Shown here in pieces: positions 16,687 through 25,050 of a stretch of 64,000 bases of DNA (its first letter is position 1; each line of letters starts with the position of its first letter). Source of the stretch: Lachnospiraceae bacterium (lineage in GTDB: Bacteria > Bacillota > Clostridia > Lachnospirales > Lachnospiraceae); the NCBI GenBank assembly GCA_024682075.1, contig JAIKZQ010000028.1, positions 62,001 to 126,000 on the forward strand, read 5' to 3'. The notes under the pieces were generated by a model that worked only from the letters and a program-made list of their open reading frames with translations, made no database searches and was not told where the DNA came from. Made by a program: the position numbers and the translations under genes.

Positions 16687-16715
16687 ATTATATTTTATCA
16701 AATATATTTTGTCAA
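16687..16715 (-). promoter_or_regulatory. Consensus promoter of gpx with internal dyad
   Basis: On the minus strand TTGACA (16710-16715) and TATAAT (16687-16692) are 17 nt apart, both perfect. TATATTT-TATC-AAATATA (16689-16706) is an inverted repeat covering the -10 and spacer. A PerR-like or other redox repressor could bind here; this is inference. Confidence 0.75.
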
Positions 16716-16732
16716 CGCTTTTTTAGAAAAAA

Positions 16733-16770
16733 AATACAGCAGCCGTATCTTCAGACACAGTTGCTGTATT
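16733..16770 (-). terminator. Rho-independent terminator of the EF-hand gene
   Basis: On the minus strand AATACAGCA..TGCTGTATT is followed by eight T. It closes the three-gene run from 17945 to 16799. Confidence 0.85.
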
Positions 16771-16798
16771 ATTGCAAAATCATCACTTTGTCCGGACC

Positions 16799-17017
16799 TC
16801 AGAAACCATCCGGATCCAGCCCTTCACTTTCCAGAATTTCCCTTCTCTCATCTTCATCCATGAGGAGCAGGTCATCGCGGCTGTATCCTCCGAGCTCTCC
16901 GGTATCTTCCATGAAGTCCCAGCGCTCACTCTGCTCACTGAGGTCCAGGATGCCGTCTCTGTTTCTGTCAAACATCTCATCAAATGAATTGTCAACGTCC
17001 ATATCCAGAAATCCCAT
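16799..17017 (-). CDS. 72-aa single EF-hand protein
   Basis: The small acidic protein contains one canonical EF-hand loop, DRNRDGILDLSE (residues 17-28), with D, N, D, D and E at loop positions 1, 3, 5, 9 and 12. The rest is Glu/Asp/Arg-rich helix without a signal peptide or membrane segment. One EF-hand suggests a homodimeric calcium sensor or buffer, or a dockerin-like remnant; no second loop is seen. The ATG at 17017 has GGGAGG eight bases ahead; the ATG at 17026 is too close to it. It follows the 190-aa secreted protein gene by 71 nt. Confidence 0.75.
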   Translation of the reverse strand: MGFLDMDVDNSFDEMFDRNRDGILDLSEQSERWDFMEDTGELGGYSRDDLLLMDEDERREILESEGLDPDGF

Positions 17018-17088
17018 GATCATCACCTCCCTGATAAACCCGCATTACGCTATCTCATACTCCATCAGCATTCGTATATTATTCAGTT

Positions 17089-17661
17089 TTAATCCAATTC
17101 AGCACCCTCATAAAGCAGCGTATAGAGGTGTTCTTCAAGGTATTCCGTATTTTCAAGGATATAATCCATCATGTAAGACCTGTCACTCACGCTGACTCCA
17201 TTTTCTCCACCGGCAACATCTAAGGCCGTCACCTCCAGATCAGCCTGCATTATGACATTTCCGTCCAGGACATGAATGTCGACTATAGCTGCGTCACAGA
17301 CATCGGGCTCATCTCCGTAAAAGTAGTTATCACCCACTTCCACATCATCGTCAAAATCCCTGTACTGCTCGAGCAGCTCTTCATATGCTTCCCCGGCTTC
17401 TTCCGCCGAATCATACACCCAGAAGCTTACCCTGCTTGCAAGCTCATCATGATGCATTATGCTCCTTACGAGCAGATATGTCCTTCCGTGATCGGTAAGC
17501 TTCGAGCATCTCCAGTCTCCGCTCAGCACCAGTGAACTGCTGGGATCCATCTCGTAATTCGATGCAGCATTGCGCGGAATTATGCTTCCGCCCGAATATG
17601 ATCCGATTGACGGCTGGGAAGTTGCAACTGCGATTATAAGAAGTATTACAAATATGGACAT
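17089..17661 (-). CDS. Secreted or membrane-anchored protein of unknown function
   Basis: The 190-aa product begins with one hydrophobic segment (MSIFVILLIIAVATSQPSIG) acting as a signal peptide or anchor. The exported part is acidic and mixed alpha/beta, with a helix DSAEEAGEAYEELLEQYRDF and the sequence GDNYFYGDEPDVCDAAIVD. I do not recognise a family. AAAGGAGGCCGTC gives a strong start. It is likely co-transcribed with the EF-hand and SCDGC small proteins around it. Confidence 0.8.
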   Translation of the reverse strand: MSIFVILLIIAVATSQPSIGSYSGGSIIPRNAASNYEMDPSSSLVLSGDWRCSKLTDHGRTYLLVRSIMHHDELASRVSFWVYDSAEEAGEAYEELLEQYRDFDDDVEVGDNYFYGDEPDVCDAAIVDIHVLDGNVIMQADLEVTALDVAGGENGVSVSDRSYMMDYILENTEYLEEHLYTLLYEGAELD

Positions 17662-17717
17662 GACGGCCTCCTTTTTAAACCCTTACATCCATACAGACGC
17701 AATCTGCAGCCTTCAGG

Positions 17718-17945
17718 TCACATATATCCGCAAGAATTCCTTGACGGCGCTTCCTCACCCGACTCGTAGTGAGCCTTGAATTCCATGTTGATGTCCCTGA
17801 TCTCACGCTTTCCGTCTATATAATCCTGGTACATCTCCGCAAGCCCTGCCATGCATCCGTCACAGGAACCGTTCACGTTCCCTATTGACTCGGCCACGAT
17901 CTTCTCACGCTCTTCCCTGGTCGTTTCGCTTATAAGTATTCCCAT
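17718..17945 (-). CDS. 75-aa small protein with CDGC motif
   Basis: The protein starts MGILISETTREEREKIVAES and carries SCDGCMAGLAEMYQDYIDG, a CxxC motif between two helices, ending in PSRNSCGYM. Similar short proteins with this CDGC helix occur in Lachnospiraceae as hypothetical proteins, as far as I recall. The motif could bind metal or act as a thiol redox site, but only two cysteines are close together, so zinc would need a dimer. AAAGGTGACAGC precedes the ATG at 17945; the frame upstream of that is not supported. Confidence 0.7.
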   Translation of the reverse strand: MGILISETTREEREKIVAESIGNVNGSCDGCMAGLAEMYQDYIDGKREIRDINMEFKAHYESGEEAPSRNSCGYM

Positions 17946-18026
17946 GCTGTCACCTTTCTTTTTGCGGAATGCAGACACTTCCGATTCAGATTATACCACC
18001 TGCAGATATATGATAAAATCATACAC

Positions 18027-18788
18027 ATGGAATACTTTTGGAAACAGCAGGATGACATCCCCTATGGAACGGGATATCCCCTCTTCGGAAAAGAACACCT
18101 GACCAGCACTCTGCTGACCCTTTCTGCGGTCTGTCTTTTCATACTGCTTTTCACCCGCCTTGACAGGCGGAAAAGAAAACAGATGCTCAGAGCAATTCCA
18201 TTCATCATGATCTTCCTTGAGATCTTCAAGGACCTGTTCCTTGTAACGATCCACAGGTTCAGCGTATGGTACCTTCCGCTCCATGTCTGCAGCATCGGGA
18301 TATTTGTATTCCTGCTGAGGGAACTGATCCCAAACGAAAAAACAAAAATGATCCTCGGAGAGATCACCGTGATTCTCATAATGCCCGGCTCACTAGCAGC
18401 ACTCATTTTCCCCGACTGGACCGTTTACTATCCCGTCCTGAATTTCATCAACCTGCATTCATATCTATGGCACGGACTGCTCGTTTTATATCCCCTTCTG
18501 CTTCTCATTGACGGAGAAGCGAAACCGACCGTAAAGCACATCCACTATCCCATCCTCTTCCTGTGTCTCGTAGTCCCAGGAATCTATGCATTCGACAAGC
18601 ATTTTGGCACCAACTACTTCTTTGTGAACTATCCGGAAAAAGGAACACCTCTTGAGTGGCTCGCAGGCTTCATGGGTAATCCCGGATATCTGGCAGGCTA
18701 TGCGATACTTGCCATCGCGGTGATGCTTGCAGTATACCTTGTGATATACACCATCGAGAAAATCATCAGCACAAGAAAGATGCCCTGA
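18027..18788 (+). CDS. YwaF / TIGR02206 family membrane protein
   Basis: The 253-aa protein has about six membrane helices and the family marks WYLPLHVCSIGIF, FINLHSYLWHGLLV and DKHFGTNYFFVNYPEKGTPL. Members are integral membrane proteins of unknown role in Firmicutes. No strong ribosome binding site precedes the ATG. The NAD(P)H-hydrate epimerase gene begins 26 nt after its stop, so the two are probably one transcript. Confidence 0.88.
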   Translation: MEYFWKQQDDIPYGTGYPLFGKEHLTSTLLTLSAVCLFILLFTRLDRRKRKQMLRAIPFIMIFLEIFKDLFLVTIHRFSVWYLPLHVCSIGIFVFLLRELIPNEKTKMILGEITVILIMPGSLAALIFPDWTVYYPVLNFINLHSYLWHGLLVLYPLLLLIDGEAKPTVKHIHYPILFLCLVVPGIYAFDKHFGTNYFFVNYPEKGTPLEWLAGFMGNPGYLAGYAILAIAVMLAVYLVIYTIEKIISTRKMP

Positions 18789-18814
18789 ATCCGGGCAGAT
18801 TGGAAATGAGATAA

Positions 18815-19474
18815 ATGGAAAACCGTATAATAAGTGTTGAACAAATGAGAAGATATGATGCATATACCATCGAGCACTTTGTCCCGGGCAAGGAGCTTAT
18901 GTACCGTGCTGCCATGGGAGTTTATGAATCATATGATGAATGGAACGGCAAAAAGATCGCCATATTAGCAGGTGGCGGAAACAACGGCGGCGACGGCTAT
19001 GCTCTTGCAGGAATCCTAAAGAAAAACGGTCATGACTCGCATGTCTTCAAAGTATCCGAAAAGATGAGTGAGGATGGAAAATACTATCATGACATTGCGG
19101 AAGAACTGGGGGTAGAAATATCAGAATTTGTAATCAGAACAACAGATGATGCACAGCCTGAAAACACTACGCACATCGCAGATATCAGCTCATATGACGT
19201 GATCGTCGACTGCATCCTCGGAACAGGCTTTACAGGTGAAGTACGAGGAAATGCAAAAGCTGCCATCGAAGCGATAAATGGCAGCTCAGCATATGTCATC
19301 AGTGTAGATATCAACTCAGGAATGAATGGTGATACCGGTGAAGGCACCACTGTCGTACGCTCCAACATCACCGTCTCGATTGGTTTTATCAAACAGGGCC
19401 TCGTTACCGATGAGGCAAAGAAGTACATCAAAAGACTAGTTAATGCAGATATAGGAATAGTGGCGGAGGAGTAA
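18815..19474 (+). CDS. nnrE: NAD(P)H-hydrate epimerase (YjeF N-domain only)
   Basis: The 219-aa protein matches the YjeF N-terminal Rossmann-like domain. It contains AGGGNNGGDGYALAG for nucleotide binding, DVIVDCILGTGFTGEVRGN with the active-site aspartate region, and SVDINSGMNGDTGEG. It epimerises damaged NAD(P)H hydrates in the cytosol so the dehydratase can repair them. The usual C-terminal kinase-like dehydratase domain (NnrD) is absent, so NnrD must be elsewhere. GGAAATGAGATAA precedes the ATG. Confidence 0.92.
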   Translation: MENRIISVEQMRRYDAYTIEHFVPGKELMYRAAMGVYESYDEWNGKKIAILAGGGNNGGDGYALAGILKKNGHDSHVFKVSEKMSEDGKYYHDIAEELGVEISEFVIRTTDDAQPENTTHIADISSYDVIVDCILGTGFTGEVRGNAKAAIEAINGSSAYVISVDINSGMNGDTGEGTTVVRSNITVSIGFIKQGLVTDEAKKYIKRLVNADIGIVAEE

Positions 19475-19502
19475 ATCATTAATCTGTTTCCACGCAAAAA
19501 AA

Positions 19503-19530
19503 CACGGACCGGCGTGAGCCAGTCCGCATT
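19503..19530. terminator. Bidirectional terminator between nnrE and HU-2
   Basis: CGGACCGG..CCAGTCCG forms a hairpin. On the minus strand it is followed by GTGTTTTTTTG, serving HU-2; on the plus strand a weaker T-rich tail could serve nnrE. Confidence 0.75.
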
Positions 19531-19549
19531 TCTTTGTTCAAGTATTTAA

Positions 19550-19834
19550 TTACTTCTTAGCGCCATTTACAAGGTCCTTGAGAGCCTTGCCAGCCTTGAA
19601 CTTAGGAACGGTAGCTGCAGGGATCTTGATAGCCTCACCGGTCTGAGGATTCTTGCCCTTACGAGCTGCTCTCTTGGAAGTCTCGAAGGTTCCAAAGCCT
19701 ACAAGCTGAACCTTTCCCTTCTTCTTAAGCTCCTTGGAAACGGTATTGGTGAAAGCCTTGAGTGCCTTGTCAGCGTCAACCTTGGTAAGACCGGTTTCCT
19801 TTGCGATTGCATCAACTAATTCCTGTCTGTTCAT
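19550..19834 (-). CDS. hup: HU family DNA-binding protein (paralogue 2)
   Basis: The 94-aa protein starts MNRQELVDAIAKETGLT and shares its C-terminal two thirds almost exactly with HU-1 (KKGKVQLVGFGTFETSKR, KNPQTGEAIKIPA). Differences lie in the dimerisation helices (KVDADKALKAFTNTVSK), so heterodimers or different binding properties are possible. GGAGGAGAGTATCAA precedes the ATG. The promoter shares the TTGAAA/spacer-dyad arrangement of HU-1. Confidence 0.97.
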   Translation of the reverse strand: MNRQELVDAIAKETGLTKVDADKALKAFTNTVSKELKKKGKVQLVGFGTFETSKRAARKGKNPQTGEAIKIPAATVPKFKAGKALKDLVNGAKK

Positions 19835-19885
19835 TTGATACTCTCCTCCATATAGATTGGTTTTGTTGCTTTCTGCAACAATGCT

Positions 19886-19914
19886 ATTTTACCGCTATAT
19901 AAAGCGTATTTCAA
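19886..19914 (-). promoter_or_regulatory. HU-2 promoter with spacer dyad
   Basis: On the minus strand TTGAAA (19909-19914) and TAAAAT (19886-19891) are 17 nt apart. The spacer read on the plus strand, CCGCTATATAAAGCG, is a near palindrome. It aligns base for base in position with CCACCATATAATGGCG of HU-1. Confidence 0.7.
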
Positions 19915-20075
19915 CGATTTATGAGCATATTTTGTAAAATATTTCGTGTTTTTTCCAGATTTTAAGCCGATTAACGGCAATTCAGGTCCAAACAGCCCGA
20001 TTTTTTCCTGTTTTTGGGGGTAATAATACCGGAACCAAAGGTACTTCTTACAGAAAAATACAGCTTATTAATTTA

Positions 20076-21002
20076 TTATTTTCCGGAATTATCTGCTTCT
20101 TTATTTCTACCCTTTACCGGTATCTGCACAAGGATGATCGCAACGAACATTATCACGCATCCTGCTATTTCTTTAGTGCTCATATGTTCATTAAGCATTA
20201 TGCTTCCGGCCAGAACTGCAAACACGGACTCAAAGCTCATCAGAAGCGATGCGACTGTGGGATCCGAATATCTGAGTGCGATCATCTGAAGCGTATAACC
20301 TATGCCTCCCGAGACAATTCCGCAATAGACTATTGCGACCATCGCTTCCTGCATCTGAGCTATGTTCGGTGACTCCGTGATAAATGCGATGATCCAGGAA
20401 ACAAGTGCAGTCACCGCAAACTGTATCGCCGAAATGCGTATGGGATTTCCTATCTTGGTGAAATGATCACAGCACAGTATATGTCCGCTGAAAAACACTG
20501 CACAGCACGCCACGAGCGCATCACCGTGTGTCAGGCGAAGATCATCCGTCATGCACAGAAGGAACATTCCGATAAGTCCTACAAATACCGCGCACCACAC
20601 GAGCCATGTATTCTTTTTCTTTAAAAGAAAGAAGCTGAGAATGGGAACAAGAAGAATGTACAAAGCAGTGATGAAGCCTGCTTTTCCAGCCGTTGTATAG
20701 ACGATTCCTATCTGCTGGAAAAGACTTGCTGATGCCAGGAATGCACCACAGCATATTCCTCCGATAAGTGTGTTTTTTGTATATGCTTTCTTTTCCTCGG
20801 AAGTCTTGATATCAGAGGGAGTCTTCTGTGCAAGTGAGATCAGGCCTATCACGATCGCAGCCAGGCTCATTCTGGAAGCGGTAAATGTGACCGGTTCTAT
20901 ATGGTCCATGCCTTCCCTCTGAAATGCGAAGGCAGTTCCCCATATGATCGCCGTAAGAAGCAACAGGCCGGTTCCAAGCAGGTTCTTATTTTTCATAATC
21001 AA
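20076..21002 (-). CDS. EamA/DMT family transporter
   Basis: The 308-aa protein has ten predicted membrane helices in two EamA repeats. It opens GLLLLTAIIWGTAFAFQREGMDHI and shows the second-repeat motif CGIVSGGIGYTLQMIALRYSDPTVASLLMSFESVFAVLAG (read in parts). DMT exporters move amino acids or other small metabolites across the cytoplasmic membrane; the substrate cannot be told. The N-terminus has two close Met codons (MIMKNKN). It stands alone between HU-2 and a GNAT gene in the same direction. Confidence 0.92.
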   Translation of the reverse strand: MIMKNKNLLGTGLLLLTAIIWGTAFAFQREGMDHIEPVTFTASRMSLAAIVIGLISLAQKTPSDIKTSEEKKAYTKNTLIGGICCGAFLASASLFQQIGIVYTTAGKAGFITALYILLVPILSFFLLKKKNTWLVWCAVFVGLIGMFLLCMTDDLRLTHGDALVACCAVFFSGHILCCDHFTKIGNPIRISAIQFAVTALVSWIIAFITESPNIAQMQEAMVAIVYCGIVSGGIGYTLQMIALRYSDPTVASLLMSFESVFAVLAGSIMLNEHMSTKEIAGCVIMFVAIILVQIPVKGRNKEADNSGK

Positions 21003-21052
21003 AGTTCATCCAATCGATAATTTTTCAGATCAATAGATCTTTTCAAAGAAAC

Positions 21053-21080
21053 GGATGATCACCAGCATGTGTGATCATCC
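21053..21080 (-). terminator. Hairpin after the GNAT gene
   Basis: GGATGATCA..TGATCATCC forms a nine-base stem. On the minus strand it is followed by GTTTCTTTG, a modest terminator just past the GNAT stop. Confidence 0.5.
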
Positions 21081-21091
21081 GGATCATGTCA

Positions 21092-21577
21092 TTATAGCAG
21101 TTCTTTCAGATAAAATCTCGTCATTGAGCTGTGGCCTGTCTGCGCAGGTCTTTCGATCTCCTTATATCCTGATCTTACATATATGTGCATCGCAGTCTGA
21201 AGTGCGTCATGAGTCTCCAGATAAGAACGCTTATATCCCGCATCTCTCATTCTGTCCTCGATGTACCCGATCATCTCATATCCGAGCCCGCGGCCCTTCA
21301 CGGAATCGTCCAGATAGAGCTTCTGCAGTTCCGCAGTATCCTGCATGAAGGGAAGACGTCCGTATCCTATTCCTCCGACTACTTTTCCATCTGCATCAGT
21401 GAGGACATAGTATTCCGAATCATCCTTACCGTAAACATCGCTGAGGTGATCGAGAGCCTCGTCAAAATACGCGGTTCCAGGGATATCAAGACCTGCTTTT
21501 TCAAGATTGCTCCTGACAAGTGCGGCAACTGCGGCATCATCGGCAGGTGTGATTTTTCTATAGACCAGTGAACTCAT
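21092..21577 (-). CDS. GNAT family N-acetyltransferase
   Basis: The 161-aa protein has the acetyl-CoA binding motif RGLGYEMIGYIEDRM (R/Q-x-x-G-x-G type), preceded by strand ELQKLYLDDS and followed by the YLETHDALQTAMHIYVRSGYKE motif. It acetylates an unknown amine, possibly a metabolite or protein N-terminus. No immediate partner gene is evident. Confidence 0.9.
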   Translation of the reverse strand: MSSLVYRKITPADDAAVAALVRSNLEKAGLDIPGTAYFDEALDHLSDVYGKDDSEYYVLTDADGKVVGGIGYGRLPFMQDTAELQKLYLDDSVKGRGLGYEMIGYIEDRMRDAGYKRSYLETHDALQTAMHIYVRSGYKEIERPAQTGHSSMTRFYLKELL

Positions 21578-21620
21578 AAGGCAATAAACCTAAATATGAT
21601 ATGCTCTGACACGGATAAAC

Positions 21621-22499
21621 TCAGAATCTGATGACTGTTCCTTCGGGGATCGGTGCATCCTTGTCCAGTCCGTTAAGCTGCTCAAGGCTTTCAAGCGACA
21701 CACCAAGTCTTATTGCGATGCCTGCAAGGGTATCGCCTGCCGTTGCAGTATATGTATGATCAAGTTCCGCTGCGCTCAAAGGATTCAGCACGGATTCCCT
21801 GCTTCCATAATACGCATAGAGGTAAAAAGGTCCGCACCAGCTGATGTTTTCCTCTTCCCTGAACATGTCTCCGGTTATAGTAAATCTGAAATCAACATTC
21901 TGATATGAACAGGAGAAAATAAGAGTTATCCCGGGATGATCCTTTAACAAAAGAAGGATGTCATAAGGAATGGAAGTACCTTCGCTCCAGATGATGGTCT
22001 GCTCTCCGCCGTCACTTATCGCATCCTCGATCATCTTTCTGAGTTCGTCTATGTATTCTTTTTTATTCTCTGATGCTGCCAAATCACCTTCTGCATCCTC
22101 ATTTCCGTAATCCGGATCCGAAATATAGGAATATGTATATTCATAATCATGCGTGATGACCAGGTCGGTTGTAGGAGTCACATCCCATCTTCCGGCCATA
22201 TAGCCTTCACCGGGCCTGTTTCCCACAGCAGGAATATCACCGGCATCAAGTAACAGCGCAAGATCTTCATCATCATATCGCCACAGTCTTACGACCTTAT
22301 CCGCCGTAGTTCCGTCATTCCATTCGCCGTTCTCGACTCTGAAGGTGATATAACAGGAAATGACTTCTCTTGCCTGTATCGTCTGTGCATTTCGATATAA
22401 ACCGCACGATCCGGTCATGATCAGTACAGATGCAAGCAGCACTCCCGATAATCCAAAGGCTACTGTTTTCATGATCTTTTTTCCGACAGATATGCTCAT
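21621..22499 (-). CDS. Exported LysM-domain protein
   Basis: The 292-aa protein has a signal peptide (GLSGVLLASVLIMTGSCGLY) ending in a possible but imperfect lipobox. A domain of ~220 residues of unknown type follows (VVRLWRYDDEDLALLLDAGD). The C-terminal LysM motif is TYTATAGDTLAGIAIRLGVS...QLNGLD. LysM binds peptidoglycan, so the protein is held at the wall. The ATG at 22499 is preferred, since GGAGG lies six bases ahead; the ATG at 22505 abuts it. It is divergent from the 139-aa lipoprotein gene. Confidence 0.82.
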   Translation of the reverse strand: MSISVGKKIMKTVAFGLSGVLLASVLIMTGSCGLYRNAQTIQAREVISCYITFRVENGEWNDGTTADKVVRLWRYDDEDLALLLDAGDIPAVGNRPGEGYMAGRWDVTPTTDLVITHDYEYTYSYISDPDYGNEDAEGDLAASENKKEYIDELRKMIEDAISDGGEQTIIWSEGTSIPYDILLLLKDHPGITLIFSCSYQNVDFRFTITGDMFREEENISWCGPFYLYAYYGSRESVLNPLSAAELDHTYTATAGDTLAGIAIRLGVSLESLEQLNGLDKDAPIPEGTVIRF

Positions 22500-22717
22500 A
22501 TGCATCCTCCATTCCGATCAGCAGTCAAATAAGGTCACAACGCATCATGTATTGCGGAACATTGCCATACACGGTCTTACACGATCAAAACAAGCTTAAT
22601 GCCTTATATGATTATAACATATTAAATTCATAAATATATAAGCCCAAGTCGCCTGAAATGTGGTAAAATACGAGGTTGTGTGAATTAAGAAGATCAAAAA
22701 CGAAAGGAAAACCAATA

Positions 22718-23137
22718 ATGAACAGAAGAATAAGATCGATCACGATCATGCTGATGATGCTGATCACATTAGTTTTAAGCGCCTGCGGTGGAGAAAGCGA
22801 ATCAGGAAATGCACAGTCAGGAAATGCACAGTCAGGAAGTGCTGCCGATGACCGCATCTCGGACGATCAGGCTCTTGAAGCAATCAAGGCATACTGCCAC
22901 GAATCCAATCCCGATCTTCAGAGGATCGAGGATGAAGGTGAATATCCCGTATACTGGGAGATCGAATCAAGCAGTGACGAAGCGATCGTAGTGCTGTTCA
23001 GATCCTATACAGGATGTCTGGTCAGGTATTACATCGATCCCGTATCGGGAGATACTTATGTGACGGAATTCGTTGAAGGGATCACCGAGGAAGAACAGAA
23101 AACCGACGAAGCATTTAATGTAAAAGATTATATTTAA
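22718..23137 (+). CDS. Small lipoprotein
   Basis: The 139-aa product has a lipoprotein signal (MLITLVLSACGGES, Cys near residue 22) followed by a short serine/glycine/asparagine linker with a repeat SGNAQSGNAQSG. A domain of ~95 residues resembles peptidase-propeptide/PepSY-like folds (YWEIESSSDEAIVVLFRS and YYIDPVSGDTYVTEF); this resemblance is tentative. It would sit on the outer face of the membrane. GAAAGGAAAACCAATA precedes the start at 22718. Confidence 0.8.
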   Translation: MNRRIRSITIMLMMLITLVLSACGGESESGNAQSGNAQSGSAADDRISDDQALEAIKAYCHESNPDLQRIEDEGEYPVYWEIESSSDEAIVVLFRSYTGCLVRYYIDPVSGDTYVTEFVEGITEEEQKTDEAFNVKDYI

Positions 23138-23197
23138 ACAGATCCATACTAAATTATTCCCGAAAAAAACTGAGTAAGAAAACCGGCGCTTCAGGCT

Positions 23198-23980
23198 ATG
23201 AATAAGGTAAAATTCGTATTCGGCAAAGTGACGATCATAAGCTTCATACACTATCTCAGGCTCATATACCGCTCTGCGATATTCGTCACTTTGCTGGTAT
23301 TTTACATCATCAATAAGATACAGGGAAAAGGGACTATCATTGAACTTATAGAAAGCAATCCGGCCATCATCATGATAGTGTGGCTGGTCTTTGCATTGGA
23401 AATGGGATTCAGGTTCTTCCCTTCAAAGCTGGAAAGTCCCGGATGTCAGAAACAGTTTGCCGGAAATTATCAGAAGTCGGGTAAGACCGAAGTGAAGATT
23501 CAGGACAACAACGCGTCAATCCTGGTGCTGCTGATTTGGATCTCCTTCAATATGGTATTCGGTGCACTTCACATGGCAGGCATACTGGATGACGGAATAA
23601 TGCTGCTTTTATGCAGTCTCTATTCCGTCTGTGATGTCATCTGCATCCTGTTCTTCTGCCCTTTCCAGTCATGGTTCATGAAGAACAAGTGCTGCAGTAC
23701 GTGCAGGATCTATAACTGGGATTATGCGATGATGTTCACTCCTCTGTTTTTCGTTCAGAAAAGCTATCTGTGGACTCTCCTGGCAATGTCCTTCGGACTT
23801 CTTATCCGCTGGGAGATCACATTCTATCGTCATCCGGAGAGATTCTCCGAAAACACCAACGATTATCTTAAGTGCAAGAACTGCACGGAGAAACTCTGTG
23901 CCCACAAAAACCAGCTTCAGAGACTGTGGACCCAGATCGAGGAGTACACAGTCAAAAAGATCGATCAGCTCAAAAAGTAA
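23198..23980 (+). CDS. Polytopic membrane protein with cysteine-rich loop and tail
   Basis: The 260-aa protein has about five membrane helices and two cysteine clusters: MKNKCCSTCRIYNWDYAMMF between helices and YLKCKNCTEKLCAHK near the C-terminus. The clusters suggest metal or iron-sulfur binding on the cytoplasmic side. Similar proteins are widespread in clostridia without an assigned function. It ends 16 nt inside the 3' end of the epimerase gene, so the two convergent transcripts overlap. No clear ribosome binding site is seen. Confidence 0.85.
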   Translation: MNKVKFVFGKVTIISFIHYLRLIYRSAIFVTLLVFYIINKIQGKGTIIELIESNPAIIMIVWLVFALEMGFRFFPSKLESPGCQKQFAGNYQKSGKTEVKIQDNNASILVLLIWISFNMVFGALHMAGILDDGIMLLLCSLYSVCDVICILFFCPFQSWFMKNKCCSTCRIYNWDYAMMFTPLFFVQKSYLWTLLAMSFGLLIRWEITFYRHPERFSENTNDYLKCKNCTEKLCAHKNQLQRLWTQIEEYTVKKIDQLKK

Positions 23981-25050
23981 GACTTGTACCACTCACTGAA
24001 ATTCTTAAGTCCCGTGCGGATATCTATCTTCGGAGTAAATCCGAAATCCGCCTCAAGTGCGGCACTGTCCGCATAAGTGACAGGGACATCTCCGGGCTGC
24101 ATGCCCACAAGTTCCCTGTGTCCTTCAAAATCATAATTCTCGTCAAGCACACCGGCCCTGACAAGTTCTTCCTGCAGGGTTGAAATGAAGGTGAGCAGAT
24201 TCTCGGGGGTACCTCCGCCGATATTGTAGACAGCATAAGGCGGAACGGGAAGTCCGTCCTCTCCGACAGCTTTTTGAGGTGCACCCTTCATCACGCGGTA
24301 TACGCCTTCCACGATGTCATCAATATAAGTGAAGTCACGCTTCATGTCACCGTAGTTGAAGATCTTGATCTTCTCTCCCCTGACAAGTTTCCCGGTTGCG
24401 GAAAAATAGAACATGTCAGGCCGTCCCGCAGGACCGTATACGGTGAAGAACCTCAGTCCGGTTGAGGGAATGTTGTAAAGCTTGGAATAAGAATGCGCGA
24501 GAAGCTCATTGCTCTTCTTGGTCGCAGCATAAAGTGAAACCGGATTATCCACCTTGTCATCCGTGCTGAAGGGAACCTTTTTATTGCCGCCGTATACCGA
24601 GGAGCTTGAAGCATAGACAAGGTGCTGAACTCCGGTGCCTTTTTCATATGAATGTCTGCAGGCTTCGAGGATATTGTAGAAGCCTATCAGATTGCTCTCT
24701 ATGTACACATCGGGATGATCTATGCTGTATCTGACACCTGCCTGAGCAGCAAGATTCACCACGACATCAAATCTGTATTTATCAAAGAGTTCATCAACCA
24801 GTGCCTTGTCAGCTATCGAGCCACGCACGAATACGTGACTGACGGCAGAAGCCTTTGCAGCCTCTTCTACGAGTCCGAGCCTGTATTCCTTGAGAGAAGG
24901 GTCATAATAGTCATTCATGTTGTCGAGACTGACTATCGTTCCCTCTTTCATCTCCGACAAAAGGCGGAGAACGAGATTAGCTCCGATAAAACCGGGGCAG
25001 CCCGTTACGAGGATTGTTTTTCCGTTAAGATCTATGGCTTCTTTGCTCAT
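23965..25050 (-). CDS. NAD-dependent sugar epimerase (UDP-glucuronate 4-epimerase type)
   Basis: The 361-aa short-chain dehydrogenase/epimerase has the N-terminal NAD motif VTGCPGFIGANLVLRLL, the catalytic S...YxxxK (ASSSSVYGG and SLYAATKKSNELLAHSY), and the uronate-epimerase-like QAGVRYSIDHPDVYIESNLIGFYNILEACR. It likely makes UDP-galacturonate or a related sugar nucleotide in the cytosol for the polysaccharide. It is the last minus-strand gene of the locus. Its stop lies inside the convergent 260-aa gene, with no terminator between them. Confidence 0.92.
   Translation of the reverse strand: MSKEAIDLNGKTILVTGCPGFIGANLVLRLLSEMKEGTIVSLDNMNDYYDPSLKEYRLGLVEEAAKASAVSHVFVRGSIADKALVDELFDKYRFDVVVNLAAQAGVRYSIDHPDVYIESNLIGFYNILEACRHSYEKGTGVQHLVYASSSSVYGGNKKVPFSTDDKVDNPVSLYAATKKSNELLAHSYSKLYNIPSTGLRFFTVYGPAGRPDMFYFSATGKLVRGEKIKIFNYGDMKRDFTYIDDIVEGVYRVMKGAPQKAVGEDGLPVPPYAVYNIGGGTPENLLTFISTLQEELVRAGVLDENYDFEGHRELVGMQPGDVPVTYADSAALEADFGFTPKIDIRTGLKNFSEWYKSYFLS

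Noticed and set aside
16618..16701. 28-residue N-terminal extension of glutathione peroxidase
   Set aside because: It begins within the -35/-10 promoter region, so it cannot be translated from that promoter.
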